The position numbers were made by a program, and so were the translations under genes. A stretch of DNA of 64,000 nt from the NCBI GenBank assembly GCA_035063765.1, contig JAPSFT010000020.1:21559-85558 (forward strand), written 5' to 3'. The notes beneath the pieces were generated by a model. The model was given only the letters and a program-made list of their open reading frames with translations. It was not told the DNA's origin and did not search any database. This DNA comes from Deltaproteobacteria bacterium (lineage in GTDB: Bacteria; Myxococcota_A; UBA9160; PR03). Shown one piece after another: positions 24,605 through 33,143 of this stretch (the stretch's first letter is position 1; each line of letters begins with the position of its first letter).

Positions 24605-25518
24605 GACGCCCTTCCCACGATCCGCACCTCCGGCTCGAGCCCGATGCCGGTGCGCTCGCGCACGGCCTCCTGCGCGCGCGCCATCAGCGCCAGCACGTCG
24701 GCTGCCGTCGCGCCGCCGAGGTTCACGATGAAGTTCGCGTGCACCGACGAGATCTGGGCGCCGCCGATCCGCAGGCCCTTGAGGCCCGCCAGCTCGACGA
24801 GCCGCCCGGCGCGCTCGCCGGGCGGGTTCACGAACACGGAGCCGAAGGAGGGCTGGTCGATCGGCTGGGTGGCGCGCCGGTGTGCGAGATGGCGGTCGAT
24901 CGCCGCGCGCACGGCAGCGGGGGTGCTCGGGCGCAGCGCGAAGCGCGCCGCCAGCACCACCTCGCCGGGCGCGAGCCCGCGCGCGCCGCGGTAGGCGAAG
25001 CCCATCTCGGCGTGCGCCCGCGTGCGCCGGACCTTCCCGGGGCCCGCGGTCTCGACGTCGCGCACCACGGCGCCCACCTCGGCGCCGGGAACGCCCGCGT
25101 TCATCGCGATCCAGCCCCCGACCGTGCCCGGCACGCCGGCGCCGAACTCGAGCCCTGCGAGCCCGCGCTCCGCGCACAGCCGCACGACCTGGGAGTGCGA
25201 GACGCCGGCCTCGGCGCGCAGCGTCGTGCCGTCGGGCTCGAGCGCGAGCGCGCGCAGCCGGTGGCTGCGCACCGCGACGCCGTCGAGCCCGCCGTCGAGG
25301 ACGACGGTGTTGAAGCCGCCGCCGAGCACGTGCAGCGGGAGGCCGTGCTCCGCGGCGAGCGCCACCAGCGCCGCCAGCTCGTCCGTGCTCGCGGGGGCGG
25401 CGAGCGCGTCGGCCGGCCCGCCGACCCCGAGCGGGACGTGGCGGGCGAGCGGCGCGTCGAAGGCGACCCGCGGGCCGAGCAGCCCCTCGAGCGCGCGCCG
25501 TGCCGCCGCCGGGATCAC
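24601..25518 (-). CDS. murB: UDP-N-acetylenolpyruvoylglucosamine reductase MurB
   Basis: The 305-residue flavoenzyme starts at GTG 25518, sharing GTGA with the murC stop. Signatures include HVPLGVGGPADALAAPAS, LHVLGGGFNTVVLDGGLDG (FAD pyrophosphate), GLEFGAGVPGTVGGWIAMNAG, and PSFGSVFVNPPGERAGRLVELAGLKG with the proton-donor Ser; the C-terminal catalytic Glu lies in the GIGLEPEVRIVG segment. It reduces UDP-GlcNAc-enolpyruvate to UDP-MurNAc with NADPH in the cytosol. The spacing around the PSFGSVFVNP loop suggests the type II form, though I did not align it. Confidence 0.96.
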   Translation of the reverse strand: MIPAAARRALEGLLGPRVAFDAPLARHVPLGVGGPADALAAPASTDELAALVALAAEHGLPLHVLGGGFNTVVLDGGLDGVAVRSHRLRALALEPDGTTLRAEAGVSHSQVVRLCAERGLAGLEFGAGVPGTVGGWIAMNAGVPGAEVGAVVRDVETAGPGKVRRTRAHAEMGFAYRGARGLAPGEVVLAARFALRPSTPAAVRAAIDRHLAHRRATQPIDQPSFGSVFVNPPGERAGRLVELAGLKGLRIGGAQISSVHANFIVNLGGATAADVLALMARAQEAVRERTGIGLEPEVRIVGRAS

Positions 25519-26918
25519 GAGCGCCGCTCCACCCGCGGCGGCCGCTCCCCGAGCGCCGCGAGCAGGCGCGGCCCGAGCGCCGACACGTTGCCGGCGCCGA
25601 GCGTGATGACGAGGTCGCCGGGCGCCAGCACCGCCGCCAGCTCGGCGGGCACCGCGTCGAGGTCCGGCGCGAAACGCACCTCGCGCTGGCCGTGGGCGCG
25701 GATCGCGTCGGCGAGCGCGCGGCCGTCGACGCCCGGGAGCTTGTCCTCGCCCGCGGCGTAGATCTCGGTCACCCAGAGCACGTCGGCCTGGTGGAAGGCG
25801 GTGGCGAAGTCGTCGAAGAGGAGCTGGGTGCGCGAGTAGCGGTGCGGCTGGAAGACCACCACGACCCGACCGGGATGGAGCTGGCGAGCCGCCGCGAGCG
25901 TGGCGCGGATCTCGGCCGGGTGGTGGCCGTAGTCGTCGACGACCCGCACGCCGGCCGCCTCGCCCTTGGTCTCGAAGCGCCGCTCGATACCGGGGAAGCG
26001 CGCCATCGCAGAGGCGACCTCCGCGAAGGGCACCTCGAGCTCGAGCGCCACCGCGAGCGCCGCGAGCGCGTTGCGCACGTTGTGCTCGCCGGCCAGCGCG
26101 ACGTGCAGCTCCCCCAGGAGCTCCCCGCGCCGGCGCACGAGGAAGCGCATGCCCCCGTCGTCCAGCCGCGCCTCGTCGGCCATCAGGTCCGCCTGCGGCG
26201 AGAAGCCGTAGGTGACGGTGCGGCGCGTGAGGCGCGGCAGGATCGCCTGCACGCCCGGATGGTCGAGGCAGACCACGGCGAGGCCCCAGAACGGAACCCG
26301 GTTCGCGAAGGCCACGAAGGCTTCGTGGAGCGCCTCGACCGACCCGTAGTGGTCGAGGTGCTCGGGATCGATGTTGGTGACGACCGCGATCACCGGCGCC
26401 AGCCGCAGGAACGAGCCGTCGCTCTCGTCGGCCTCGGCGATCAGCAGCGGGCCCGCGCCGAGGCGCGCGGTCGAGCGCCCGCCCGGGTGGAGCACGCGCC
26501 CGCCGATCACGGCGGTGGGGTCGAGGCCGGCGGCGTCGAGCACGTGGGCGACCAGCGAGGTGGTGGTGGTCTTGCCGTGGCTGCCGCCCACCGCGATGCC
26601 GTCCTTGAGCCGCATCAGCTCGGCCAGCATCTCGGCGCGCGGGATCACCGGGATCTTGCGCCGCTCGGCCTCGACGAGCTCGGGGTTGCCGGGTCGCACC
26701 GCCGACGAGAAGACGACCACGTCCGCTTCGCCCACGTGCCCCTGCGCGTGCCCGATCGCCACCGGCACGCCGAGGCTGCGCAGGCGCGCCACGCTCGGGC
26801 CCTCGCGCAGGTCGGAGCCCGACACGCGGATTCCCTGGTGGTGCAGGAGCTCCGCGATGCCGCACATGCCGATGCCGCCGATGCCGACGAAGTGCACGCG
26901 CTGGATGCGCCGGTACAT
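25515..26918 (-). CDS. murC: UDP-N-acetylmuramate--L-alanine ligase MurC
   Basis: The 467-residue Mur ligase starts at ATG 26918 (MYRRIQRVHFVGIGGIGMCGIAELL), sharing one base with the murG stop (TGATG). It shows the N-terminal Rossmann domain, the ATP loop AVGGSHGKTTTTSLVAHVL, LIAEADESDGSFL, VVTNIDPEHLDHYGS, AGEHNVRNALAALAVALEL and DDYGHHPAEIRATL, all MurC hallmarks. It adds L-Ala to UDP-MurNAc in the cytosol with ATP. Position between murG and murB is standard. Confidence 0.98.
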   Translation of the reverse strand: MYRRIQRVHFVGIGGIGMCGIAELLHHQGIRVSGSDLREGPSVARLRSLGVPVAIGHAQGHVGEADVVVFSSAVRPGNPELVEAERRKIPVIPRAEMLAELMRLKDGIAVGGSHGKTTTTSLVAHVLDAAGLDPTAVIGGRVLHPGGRSTARLGAGPLLIAEADESDGSFLRLAPVIAVVTNIDPEHLDHYGSVEALHEAFVAFANRVPFWGLAVVCLDHPGVQAILPRLTRRTVTYGFSPQADLMADEARLDDGGMRFLVRRRGELLGELHVALAGEHNVRNALAALAVALELEVPFAEVASAMARFPGIERRFETKGEAAGVRVVDDYGHHPAEIRATLAAARQLHPGRVVVVFQPHRYSRTQLLFDDFATAFHQADVLWVTEIYAAGEDKLPGVDGRALADAIRAHGQREVRFAPDLDAVPAELAAVLAPGDLVITLGAGNVSALGPRLLAALGERPPRVERRS

Positions 26919-28033
26919 CAGGCCTCCCGCCCGGCGCCGGGCAGGGCGCGCGCGGCCTCGACGATGCGCCGGGCCGCGTCGGGCCGCGCCAGCGCGCGCG
27001 CGCGGCGGCCCATCTCGAGCAGCGCCGCGGGGCGCTCGAAGAGCGCGTCGAGCGCCTCCACGAGCAGCTTGGCGTCGAAGCGTGCCGGGTCGAGCAGCCG
27101 GCCGGCTCCCGCCTCCTCGAGCGCGCGCGCGTTGGCGCGCTGGTGGTCGTCGGCGGCGTGCGGGTACGGCACCAGCAGGGCCGGCAGGCCCGCCATCGCG
27201 AGCTCGGCCACCGTCAGCGCTCCGGCGCGGCAGAGGGCGACATCGGCCCACTGATAACGGCTCGCGAGCGCGGCGTCGAAGTCGACCACCTCGGCCTGCA
27301 GGCCGGCGCGCGCGTAGGCCTCGGCGACGCGCGCGCGGTCCGCGGGGCCCGTCTGGTGGTAGACCTCGAGCCGCGCCGGGTCGAAGCCGGGCAGCGCGGC
27401 GAGCATCGCGTCGTTGAGCTGGCGTGCGCCCTGGCTGCCGCCGACGACCAGGAGCCGGAAGGGCGGCGCCGGGGTGCGCCGCGGCGCGGCGGCGGCGAAG
27501 GCCTCGAGCAGGGCGCGGCGCAGCGGCGCGCCCGTGGTCTCGACCGGTGCGCGGCCGGCGAAGGCCGGCTCGGCAGCCGCGAAGGCGGTGAAGACGCGCT
27601 GGGCGAGGCGCGCCATCCAGAGGTTCGTACGGCCCGGGACCGCGTTGGGCTCGACGATCGCGAGCGGCCGGCGCAGCGCGATCGCGGCGGCGGCGGCCGG
27701 TGCGGCCGCGTAGCCACCCACGGAGAGGACGACGTCGATCCGGCGCCGGCGCAGGAGCGCGATGGCGGCGCGCGTGGCGCGCGCGAACGCGAGGAGCGCG
27801 CCGAGCTTCGCGGCGGGTCCGCGGCCGGCCAGGGGCTGCGCCGCGAGCGTCACGAGCTCGAAGCCGGCCGGCGCCACCAGCTTCGCCTCGAGCCCGCGCT
27901 CGGAGCCCACGAACAGCACCGGGTCGCCGCAGCGCGCGATCTCCTCGCCGAGCGCGAGCGCGAGCGTCACGTGGCCGCCCGTCCCACCCCCGGCGAGCAC
28001 CCAGCGCACGCGCTCCGCGCCCGTCCCGTTCAC
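26918..28033 (-). CDS. murG: MurG glycosyltransferase (lipid II synthase)
   Basis: The 371-residue protein starts at GTG 28033, overlapping the ftsW stop (GTGA). It has the GT28 pattern: VLAGGGTGGHVTLALALGEEI (Gly-rich loop 1), FVGSERGLEAKLV, VLSVGGYAAAPA (loop 2), VEPNAVPGRTN, LLVVGGSQGARQLNDAM (loop 3) and CRAGALTVAELAMAGLPALLVPYPHAADDHQRANA for UDP-GlcNAc binding. The usual GGTGGHxxPAL has Thr-Leu in place of Pro. It transfers GlcNAc to lipid I at the inner face of the membrane. Confidence 0.98.
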   Translation of the reverse strand: MNGTGAERVRWVLAGGGTGGHVTLALALGEEIARCGDPVLFVGSERGLEAKLVAPAGFELVTLAAQPLAGRGPAAKLGALLAFARATRAAIALLRRRRIDVVLSVGGYAAAPAAAAAIALRRPLAIVEPNAVPGRTNLWMARLAQRVFTAFAAAEPAFAGRAPVETTGAPLRRALLEAFAAAAPRRTPAPPFRLLVVGGSQGARQLNDAMLAALPGFDPARLEVYHQTGPADRARVAEAYARAGLQAEVVDFDAALASRYQWADVALCRAGALTVAELAMAGLPALLVPYPHAADDHQRANARALEEAGAGRLLDPARFDAKLLVEALDALFERPAALLEMGRRARALARPDAARRIVEAARALPGAGREA

Positions 28034-29226
28034 CCTCGCCGTACTCCCTTGCGCGCGGCGCGTACCGGCGCCTCCTCGCGGCGCGCGCCTTCGCGCCGGC
28101 TGATGCCGAGCAGGATCCCGACGGCCGCGAACGAGACGAGGAGCGACGAACGGCCGTAGGACACGAAGGGCAGGGTGAGGCCCGTGGGCGGCACCATGCC
28201 CATCACGACCGCGGCGTTGATCGCTCCGGGAACCGCCACCAGCGCCGTCATGCTGAAGGCGACCAGGAAGGCGAAGCGGGTGCGCGCGCGCGCGGCCACG
28301 CGCACGCCGGCCGCCAGCAGCGCGGCGAAGCAGCCCAGCACCAGCGCCACCCCGACCAGCCCGAGCTCCTCGGCCACCACCGAGAGCACGAAGTCGGTGT
28401 GTGCCTCGGGCAGGTAGAAGAGCTTCTGGCGGCCGTCGCCGAGGCCCACGCCCGCGAGCCCGCCGCGCCCGAAGGCGACGAAGGACTGCACGAGCTGGAA
28501 GCCCTGCGCCTGGGCGTTCGCCCAGGGATCGAGGAAGGCCACGATGCGGTTCTGCACGTGCGGGTAGATCGCGAGCGCGACCGCGAAGACGGCCGCGAGC
28601 CCCGCCGCCGGCACCGCGAAGAAGAGCAACGGGGTGCCGGCGACGAAGAGCTGGAGCCCGACCAGGATCAGCAGCAGCGCGGCGCCCTTGGTGTCGGGCT
28701 GGACGAAGACCAGCGCCGCGGGCAGCGCGACGAGCCCGAGGGCGAGGCCGCGGACCGGCAGCCGCAGGCGGCCGTGGCGGCTCGCGCCCGGCTCGCGCGC
28801 GAGCGCCGCGGCCGTTGCCAGCAGGGTCGCCCACTTGGCGATCTCGACCGGCTGGAGGACCGGCCCGAGGCCGGGGAGCGAGAGCCAGCGCTGGGCGCCG
28901 TTCACGGTCGTGCCGGCCACGAGCGTGAGGCCGAGCAGGGCCACGGACAGCGCCCAGAGCGGGAGCGCGAGCCGCCGCCAGGCCGCGAGCGGCAGCGTCA
29001 TGCAGCCGAACGCGAGCCCCACGCCGAGGGCGAGGCCCGCGAGGTGGCGGGCGAAGTGCGGCGGCACGCGGGACTCGATCGCGAGCGGCGCCGTGGCGCT
29101 CCAGACCATCACGAGGCCGATGCCGGCCAGCACCGCGGTCGCGGCCACCACGCCGCCGTGGGGCGGCGCCAGCCGGCCCCCGCCCGCCGCCGCGGCGCTG
29201 CCCGCCGGGAGCCCCGCCATGCTCAT
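28030..29226 (-). CDS. ftsW: Peptidoglycan glycosyltransferase FtsW (SEDS family)
   Basis: The 398-residue polytopic protein starts at ATG 29226, sharing ATGA with the murD stop. It has about ten membrane helices and the SEDS signatures: VVNGAQRWLSLPGLG-type loop (TTVNGAQRWLSLPG), QPVEIAKWATLLATA, QPDTKGAALLLILVG, and the catalytic-loop region LPEAHTDFVLSVVAEELGLVG, then MVPPTGLTLPFVSYGRSSLLVSFAAVGILL. It polymerises lipid II glycan chains with its cognate transpeptidase, here the FtsI-like PBP encoded upstream. The C-terminal tail is short and basic. Confidence 0.97.
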   Translation of the reverse strand: MSMAGLPAGSAAAAGGGRLAPPHGGVVAATAVLAGIGLVMVWSATAPLAIESRVPPHFARHLAGLALGVGLAFGCMTLPLAAWRRLALPLWALSVALLGLTLVAGTTVNGAQRWLSLPGLGPVLQPVEIAKWATLLATAAALAREPGASRHGRLRLPVRGLALGLVALPAALVFVQPDTKGAALLLILVGLQLFVAGTPLLFFAVPAAGLAAVFAVALAIYPHVQNRIVAFLDPWANAQAQGFQLVQSFVAFGRGGLAGVGLGDGRQKLFYLPEAHTDFVLSVVAEELGLVGVALVLGCFAALLAAGVRVAARARTRFAFLVAFSMTALVAVPGAINAAVVMGMVPPTGLTLPFVSYGRSSLLVSFAAVGILLGISRREGARREEAPVRAARKGVRRG

Positions 29227-30623
29227 CGCCTGCCCTCCTCCTGGGGACCCGGCCGGGCCGCGATCCAGTCGTGGACCGCCTCGCGGAAGCGCGCGCCCCG
29301 CTCCTCGTAGTTGCGGAACTGGTCGAAGCTCGCGCAGGCCGGCGACAGCAGGACGGTGTCTCCGGGCCGGGCCAGCGCACCGGCCGCGGCCACCGCAGCC
29401 GTGAGGTCGGCCGCGCGCTGCACGGGCGCGCGGCCGGCGATCGCCGCCTCGAGCGCCGGCGCCTCCTCGCCGAGGAACACGCACGCGCGCACGCGCGGGA
29501 CCGCGACGTCGGCGAGCGGGCGCAGGTCGAGGCCCTTGCCGCGCCCGCCGGCGATCCAGACCGCGGGGCCCGGCAGCGCCGCGAGCGCGAGCGCCGCGGC
29601 CGCGGGGTTGGTGGCCTTCGAGTCGTTCACCCAGGCGACGCCGGCGTGCTCCGCCACGAGCTCGCGCCGGTGCGGCGGCGGCCTGAAGCCGAGCAGGCCC
29701 TCCGCGGCCTTCGCGACGTCGGCGCCGAGCGCGCGGACCGCGAGCAGCGCCGCCAGCACGTCGTCGACGGGCGGCGCCGCGGCGCCGGCCGCGGCGAGCG
29801 CGTCGAGGCCCACGCGCAGGGTCTCGCCGCCCTCGTGGCCCAGGGCGCGGAGCGCCGGGCCGGCGGGATCGCGGAAGACCGCCTGGCCCGCGTCCCACCA
29901 GGCGCCGGCCGGGACCGGGCCACCGGTGCGGAAGAGCCAGCGCCGCCCGCCGCTGCGTGCGACGAGCGCCGCGGCGTGGGGGTCGTCGCCGTTGCCGATC
30001 GCGGTGTCGCCCGCACCCTGGCGCACGAAGAGCTGCGCCTTGGCCTCGGCGTAGGCCGCGAAGGAGCCGTGGCGGTCGAGGTGGTCGGGCTCGAGGTTGA
30101 GGACGACCGCGACGCGCGGCCGGAAGGCCTCGACCGCCTCCATCTGGAAGGACGACACCTCGAGCACCGCGGCGTCGAGCGGCCGCCCCACCAGCTCGAG
30201 CGCCGGGCGCCCGATGTTGCCCGCGGCCTCGGCGCGCAGGCCGGCGGCGCAGAGCAGGCGCGCGGTCAGCTCGGTCGTCGTGGTCTTGCCGTTGGTGCCG
30301 GTGATCGCGACCACCGGCACCGGGAGCGCGCGCCAGGCCAGCTCGACGTCGCCGAGCGCACGGCGCGCGCGCCCGGCCCAGCGCGCGCGCGGCACGCCGG
30401 GGCTCGGGACCACCAGGTCGAAGCCGCCGGGATCGGGGAAGGGTGCGCCGCCGCGCAGCTCGACCGGCGTGCCGCGCAGCGCCTCGGCGGCCTCCCGGGC
30501 GACGGCCTCGTTCTCCTCGGCCGCCACGACGCGCGCGCCGCGCGCCGCGAGCCAGCGCGCGGCGCTGCGCCCCGAGCGGCCCAGGCCCAGCACCAGCACC
30601 CGCGCTCCGCTGAGCTCGTCCAC
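29223..30623 (-). CDS. murD: UDP-N-acetylmuramoyl-L-alanine--D-glutamate ligase MurD
   Basis: The 466-residue ligase starts at GTG 30623. It shows ARVLVLGLGRSGRSAARWL (UDP-MurNAc-Ala Rossmann domain), PSPGVPRA, the ATP loop AITGTNGKTTTTELTARLL, AAGNIGRPALELV, EVSSFQMEAVEAFRPRVAVVLNLEPDHLDRH, NDSKATNPAAAALALAALPGPAVWIAGGRGKG and LLSPACASFDQFRNYEERGARF. It adds D-Glu to UDP-MurNAc-L-Ala in the cytosol. It lies between mraY (1-nt gap) and ftsW (4-nt overlap). Confidence 0.98.
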   Translation of the reverse strand: MDELSGARVLVLGLGRSGRSAARWLAARGARVVAAEENEAVAREAAEALRGTPVELRGGAPFPDPGGFDLVVPSPGVPRARWAGRARRALGDVELAWRALPVPVVAITGTNGKTTTTELTARLLCAAGLRAEAAGNIGRPALELVGRPLDAAVLEVSSFQMEAVEAFRPRVAVVLNLEPDHLDRHGSFAAYAEAKAQLFVRQGAGDTAIGNGDDPHAAALVARSGGRRWLFRTGGPVPAGAWWDAGQAVFRDPAGPALRALGHEGGETLRVGLDALAAAGAAAPPVDDVLAALLAVRALGADVAKAAEGLLGFRPPPHRRELVAEHAGVAWVNDSKATNPAAAALALAALPGPAVWIAGGRGKGLDLRPLADVAVPRVRACVFLGEEAPALEAAIAGRAPVQRAADLTAAVAAAGALARPGDTVLLSPACASFDQFRNYEERGARFREAVHDWIAARPGPQEEGRR

Positions 30624-30624
30624 G

Positions 30625-31701
30625 TCAGCGCAGCTTCAGCGAGGAGAGGGCGACCAGGGCGAGGATGATCGAGAGGATCCAGAAGCGGACCACGATCTTC
30701 TGCTCGGCCCAGCCGGCCTTCTCGAAGTGGTGGTGGATCGGTGCCATCAGGAACACGCGCCGGCCGGTCGCCTTGAACCAGGCGACCTGGATCATCACCG
30801 AGAGCGCCTCGACCACGAAGACGCCGCCGATCACGGCCAGCAGGATCTCCTGGCGGATCAGGACGGCGATCGTGCCGAGCGCGCCTCCCAGCGCCAGCGA
30901 GCCGACGTCGCCCATGAAGAGCTGGGCCGGGTAGCTGTTGAACCACAGGAAGCCGAGCCCGCCGCCGACCAGCGCGCCGCAGAAGATCGGGAGCTGGTCG
31001 GCGCCCGGCACGAACTTGATCGCGAGGTACTCGGCGATCCCGGCGTGGCCGGCGGCGTAGGAGAGCAGCAGGAAGGTCCCCGACGCGATCATCACGGGTC
31101 CGATCGCGAGCCCGTCGAGCCCGTCGGTCAGGTTCACGCCGTTGCTCGTGCCCACGATGATGAGGACGGCGAGCGGGACGTAGAGCCAGCCGAGGTGCGG
31201 CGTGAAGTCCTTGAAGAAGGGGACCGCGAGCTCCTTGTCGAAGCTCGGATCCGTGTAGATCGCGATCGCCACGGCCAGCGCGATCGCGACCTGGAAGCCC
31301 AGCTTCGCGCGCCCCGAGAGGCCCGCCTCGTTGCGCTTGCGGGTCACCTTCCGGTAGTCGTCGAGGAAGCCGAGCATCCCGTAGCCCACGGTGACGCCGA
31401 TCACGATCCAGACCAGGCGGTTCGCGAGGTTCGACCAGAGCAGCACGCTCGTGAGCAGCGAGAGCAGGATCAAGAGGCCGCCCATCGTCGGTGTGCCGGC
31501 CTTGTCCTGGTGCGCGGGGCCGATCTCGCGGATCGGCTGGCCGGCGCGCAGGGCGGCGAGCCGGCGGATCAGGGGCGGCCCGACCAGGAAGGAGAGGAAG
31601 AGCGCGGTCAGCGTGGCAGCGGCGGTGCGGAAGGTGACGTAGCGCACCACGTTGAGCGCCGAGAACTCCGCGGCCAGCGGGAAGAGCAGGTGGTAGAGCA
31701 T
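30625..31701 (-). CDS. mraY: Phospho-N-acetylmuramoyl-pentapeptide transferase MraY
   Basis: The 358-residue, roughly ten-helix membrane enzyme starts at ATG 31701, sharing a base with the murF stop (TGATG). Signatures are HQDKAGTPTMGGLLILLSLL, GMLGFLDDYRKVTRKRNEAGLSGRAKLGFQ (the Asp-Asp metal site), NGVNLTDGLDGLAIGPVMI with the catalytic Asp, and MAPIHHHFEKAGWAEQKIVVRFWI with the conserved HHH. It makes lipid I by joining UDP-MurNAc-pentapeptide to undecaprenyl phosphate in the inner membrane. Length matches the usual 360. Confidence 0.99.
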   Translation of the reverse strand: MLYHLLFPLAAEFSALNVVRYVTFRTAAATLTALFLSFLVGPPLIRRLAALRAGQPIREIGPAHQDKAGTPTMGGLLILLSLLTSVLLWSNLANRLVWIVIGVTVGYGMLGFLDDYRKVTRKRNEAGLSGRAKLGFQVAIALAVAIAIYTDPSFDKELAVPFFKDFTPHLGWLYVPLAVLIIVGTSNGVNLTDGLDGLAIGPVMIASGTFLLLSYAAGHAGIAEYLAIKFVPGADQLPIFCGALVGGGLGFLWFNSYPAQLFMGDVGSLALGGALGTIAVLIRQEILLAVIGGVFVVEALSVMIQVAWFKATGRRVFLMAPIHHHFEKAGWAEQKIVVRFWILSIILALVALSSLKLR

Positions 31702-33143
31702 CAGTGCGTCTCCGCGGCGCCGCCCGCCGTCGGGTCGGCCAGGGCCTGCACGATGCGCTCCATCCGCATCGAGCGCGAGCCCTTGACCAGCACGCGGTCG
31801 CCCGCGTGCAGGGCCTCGCGCAGGCGCGCCGCCAGCTCGGCCGGGTCCTTGCCGGCGAAGACGCGCGCCGGCGCGAGGCCCGCCTCGATCGCCCCCGCCG
31901 CGACCTCGCCCGCGTGCTCACCCAGCGCGAAGAGCCCGTCGAGCCGCAGCTCCGCCGCGAGCCGGCCGGCGCCGCGGTGGGCGGCCGGCGCGGCGTCCCC
32001 GAGCTCGCCCATGTCACCGAGCACCGCGAGGCGCCGGCCCGTGCCCGCGAGTGCCGCGAGGCTGCGCAGGGCCACCTCCATCGACTGCGGGTTCGCGTTG
32101 TAGCTGTCGTCGAGCACCGTGACGCCGTCGGCCAGGGCGAGCCGCTGCAGGCGGCCGGCCGGGGGGCGCCAGGCCGCGAGCCCGGTCGCCACCTCCTCGA
32201 GCGCGGCGCCCGCGGCCAGTGCGCCCGCGGCGGCGGCGAGGGCGTTGATCGCCTGCACGGTGCCGACCCCGTGCACGCGTACCGCGAGGCGCCCGCCCGG
32301 CGTCACCAGCTCGAAGCCCACGCCGCCGTCTTCGAGCGCACGCTCGTGCTCGGCTCGTACGTCGGCGTCCCGCGAGCGCCCGAAGCGCAGCGGGCGCGCG
32401 CGGGTGCGGGCGAGCTGCGCCAGCACGCGCGGGTCGTCGGCGTTGGCGACGGCGACGGCGTCCGGGCCGAGCGCCGCGAAGAGCGCGCCCTTCTCGCAGG
32501 CGATCCCCTCCTGGCTGCCCAGGTGTTCGATGTGCGCCGTCCCCACGTTGGTGACGACCCCCACGGTCGGGGCCGCGACGGCCGCCAGCGGCGCGATCTC
32601 GCCCGGGTGGTTCATGCCGATCTCGACCACCGCGGCGTGGTGCTCGGGCGCGAGCCGGAGCAGCGTGAGCGGCAGGCCGAACTGGTTGTTCAGGTTGCCC
32701 TCCGTCTTCAGGCAGGGCGCCCGCACGGCCAGGATCGCCGCCGTCATCTCCTTGGTCGTCGTCTTGCCGTTGCTGCCGGTGATCGCGATCACCGGCCCCG
32801 CGAAGCGGCGCCGGTGTCCGGCCGCGAGGGCCGCGAGGGCCGCGGTCGTGTCGGGCACGCCGATCACCGCTACGGGCGGCGCTGCCGGGGCGGGCAGGGC
32901 GCGCGCGCCGCCGGCCGCGGCGAAGGCCCCCGGCTCGACGAGCAGCGCCACCGCGCCGGCGCGCACCGTGTCGGCGAGGAAGCGGTGGGCGTCGTGGCGC
33001 GGGCCCCGGATCGCCACGAAGAGCGCCCCCGGCCCGACCCGGCGCGAGTCGATCGAGACGCTGCCGAAATGGCCGTCGGCCGGGCCGCCGAGCAGGGTAC
33101 CGCCCGTCCAGCGCAGCGCGTCGGCGACCGCGATCCCGCTCAC
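31701..33143 (-). CDS. murF: UDP-N-acetylmuramoyl-tripeptide--D-alanyl-D-alanine ligase MurF
   Basis: The 480-residue ligase starts at GTG 33143, overlapping the murE stop (GTGA). Motifs include SIDSRRVGPGALFVAIRGPRHDAHRF, the ATP loop AITGSNGKTTTKEMTAAIL, KTEGNLNNQFGLPLTLLRL, VEIGMNHPGEIAPLAAVAAPTVGVVTNVGTAHIEHLGS, VLDDSYNANPQSMEVALRSLA and VLGDMGELGDAAPAAHRGAG. It adds D-Ala-D-Ala to the UDP-MurNAc-tripeptide. No ddl gene is in the cluster, so the dipeptide must be made elsewhere. Confidence 0.98.
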   Translation of the reverse strand: MSGIAVADALRWTGGTLLGGPADGHFGSVSIDSRRVGPGALFVAIRGPRHDAHRFLADTVRAGAVALLVEPGAFAAAGGARALPAPAAPPVAVIGVPDTTAALAALAAGHRRRFAGPVIAITGSNGKTTTKEMTAAILAVRAPCLKTEGNLNNQFGLPLTLLRLAPEHHAAVVEIGMNHPGEIAPLAAVAAPTVGVVTNVGTAHIEHLGSQEGIACEKGALFAALGPDAVAVANADDPRVLAQLARTRARPLRFGRSRDADVRAEHERALEDGGVGFELVTPGGRLAVRVHGVGTVQAINALAAAAGALAAGAALEEVATGLAAWRPPAGRLQRLALADGVTVLDDSYNANPQSMEVALRSLAALAGTGRRLAVLGDMGELGDAAPAAHRGAGRLAAELRLDGLFALGEHAGEVAAGAIEAGLAPARVFAGKDPAELAARLREALHAGDRVLVKGSRSMRMERIVQALADPTAGGAAETH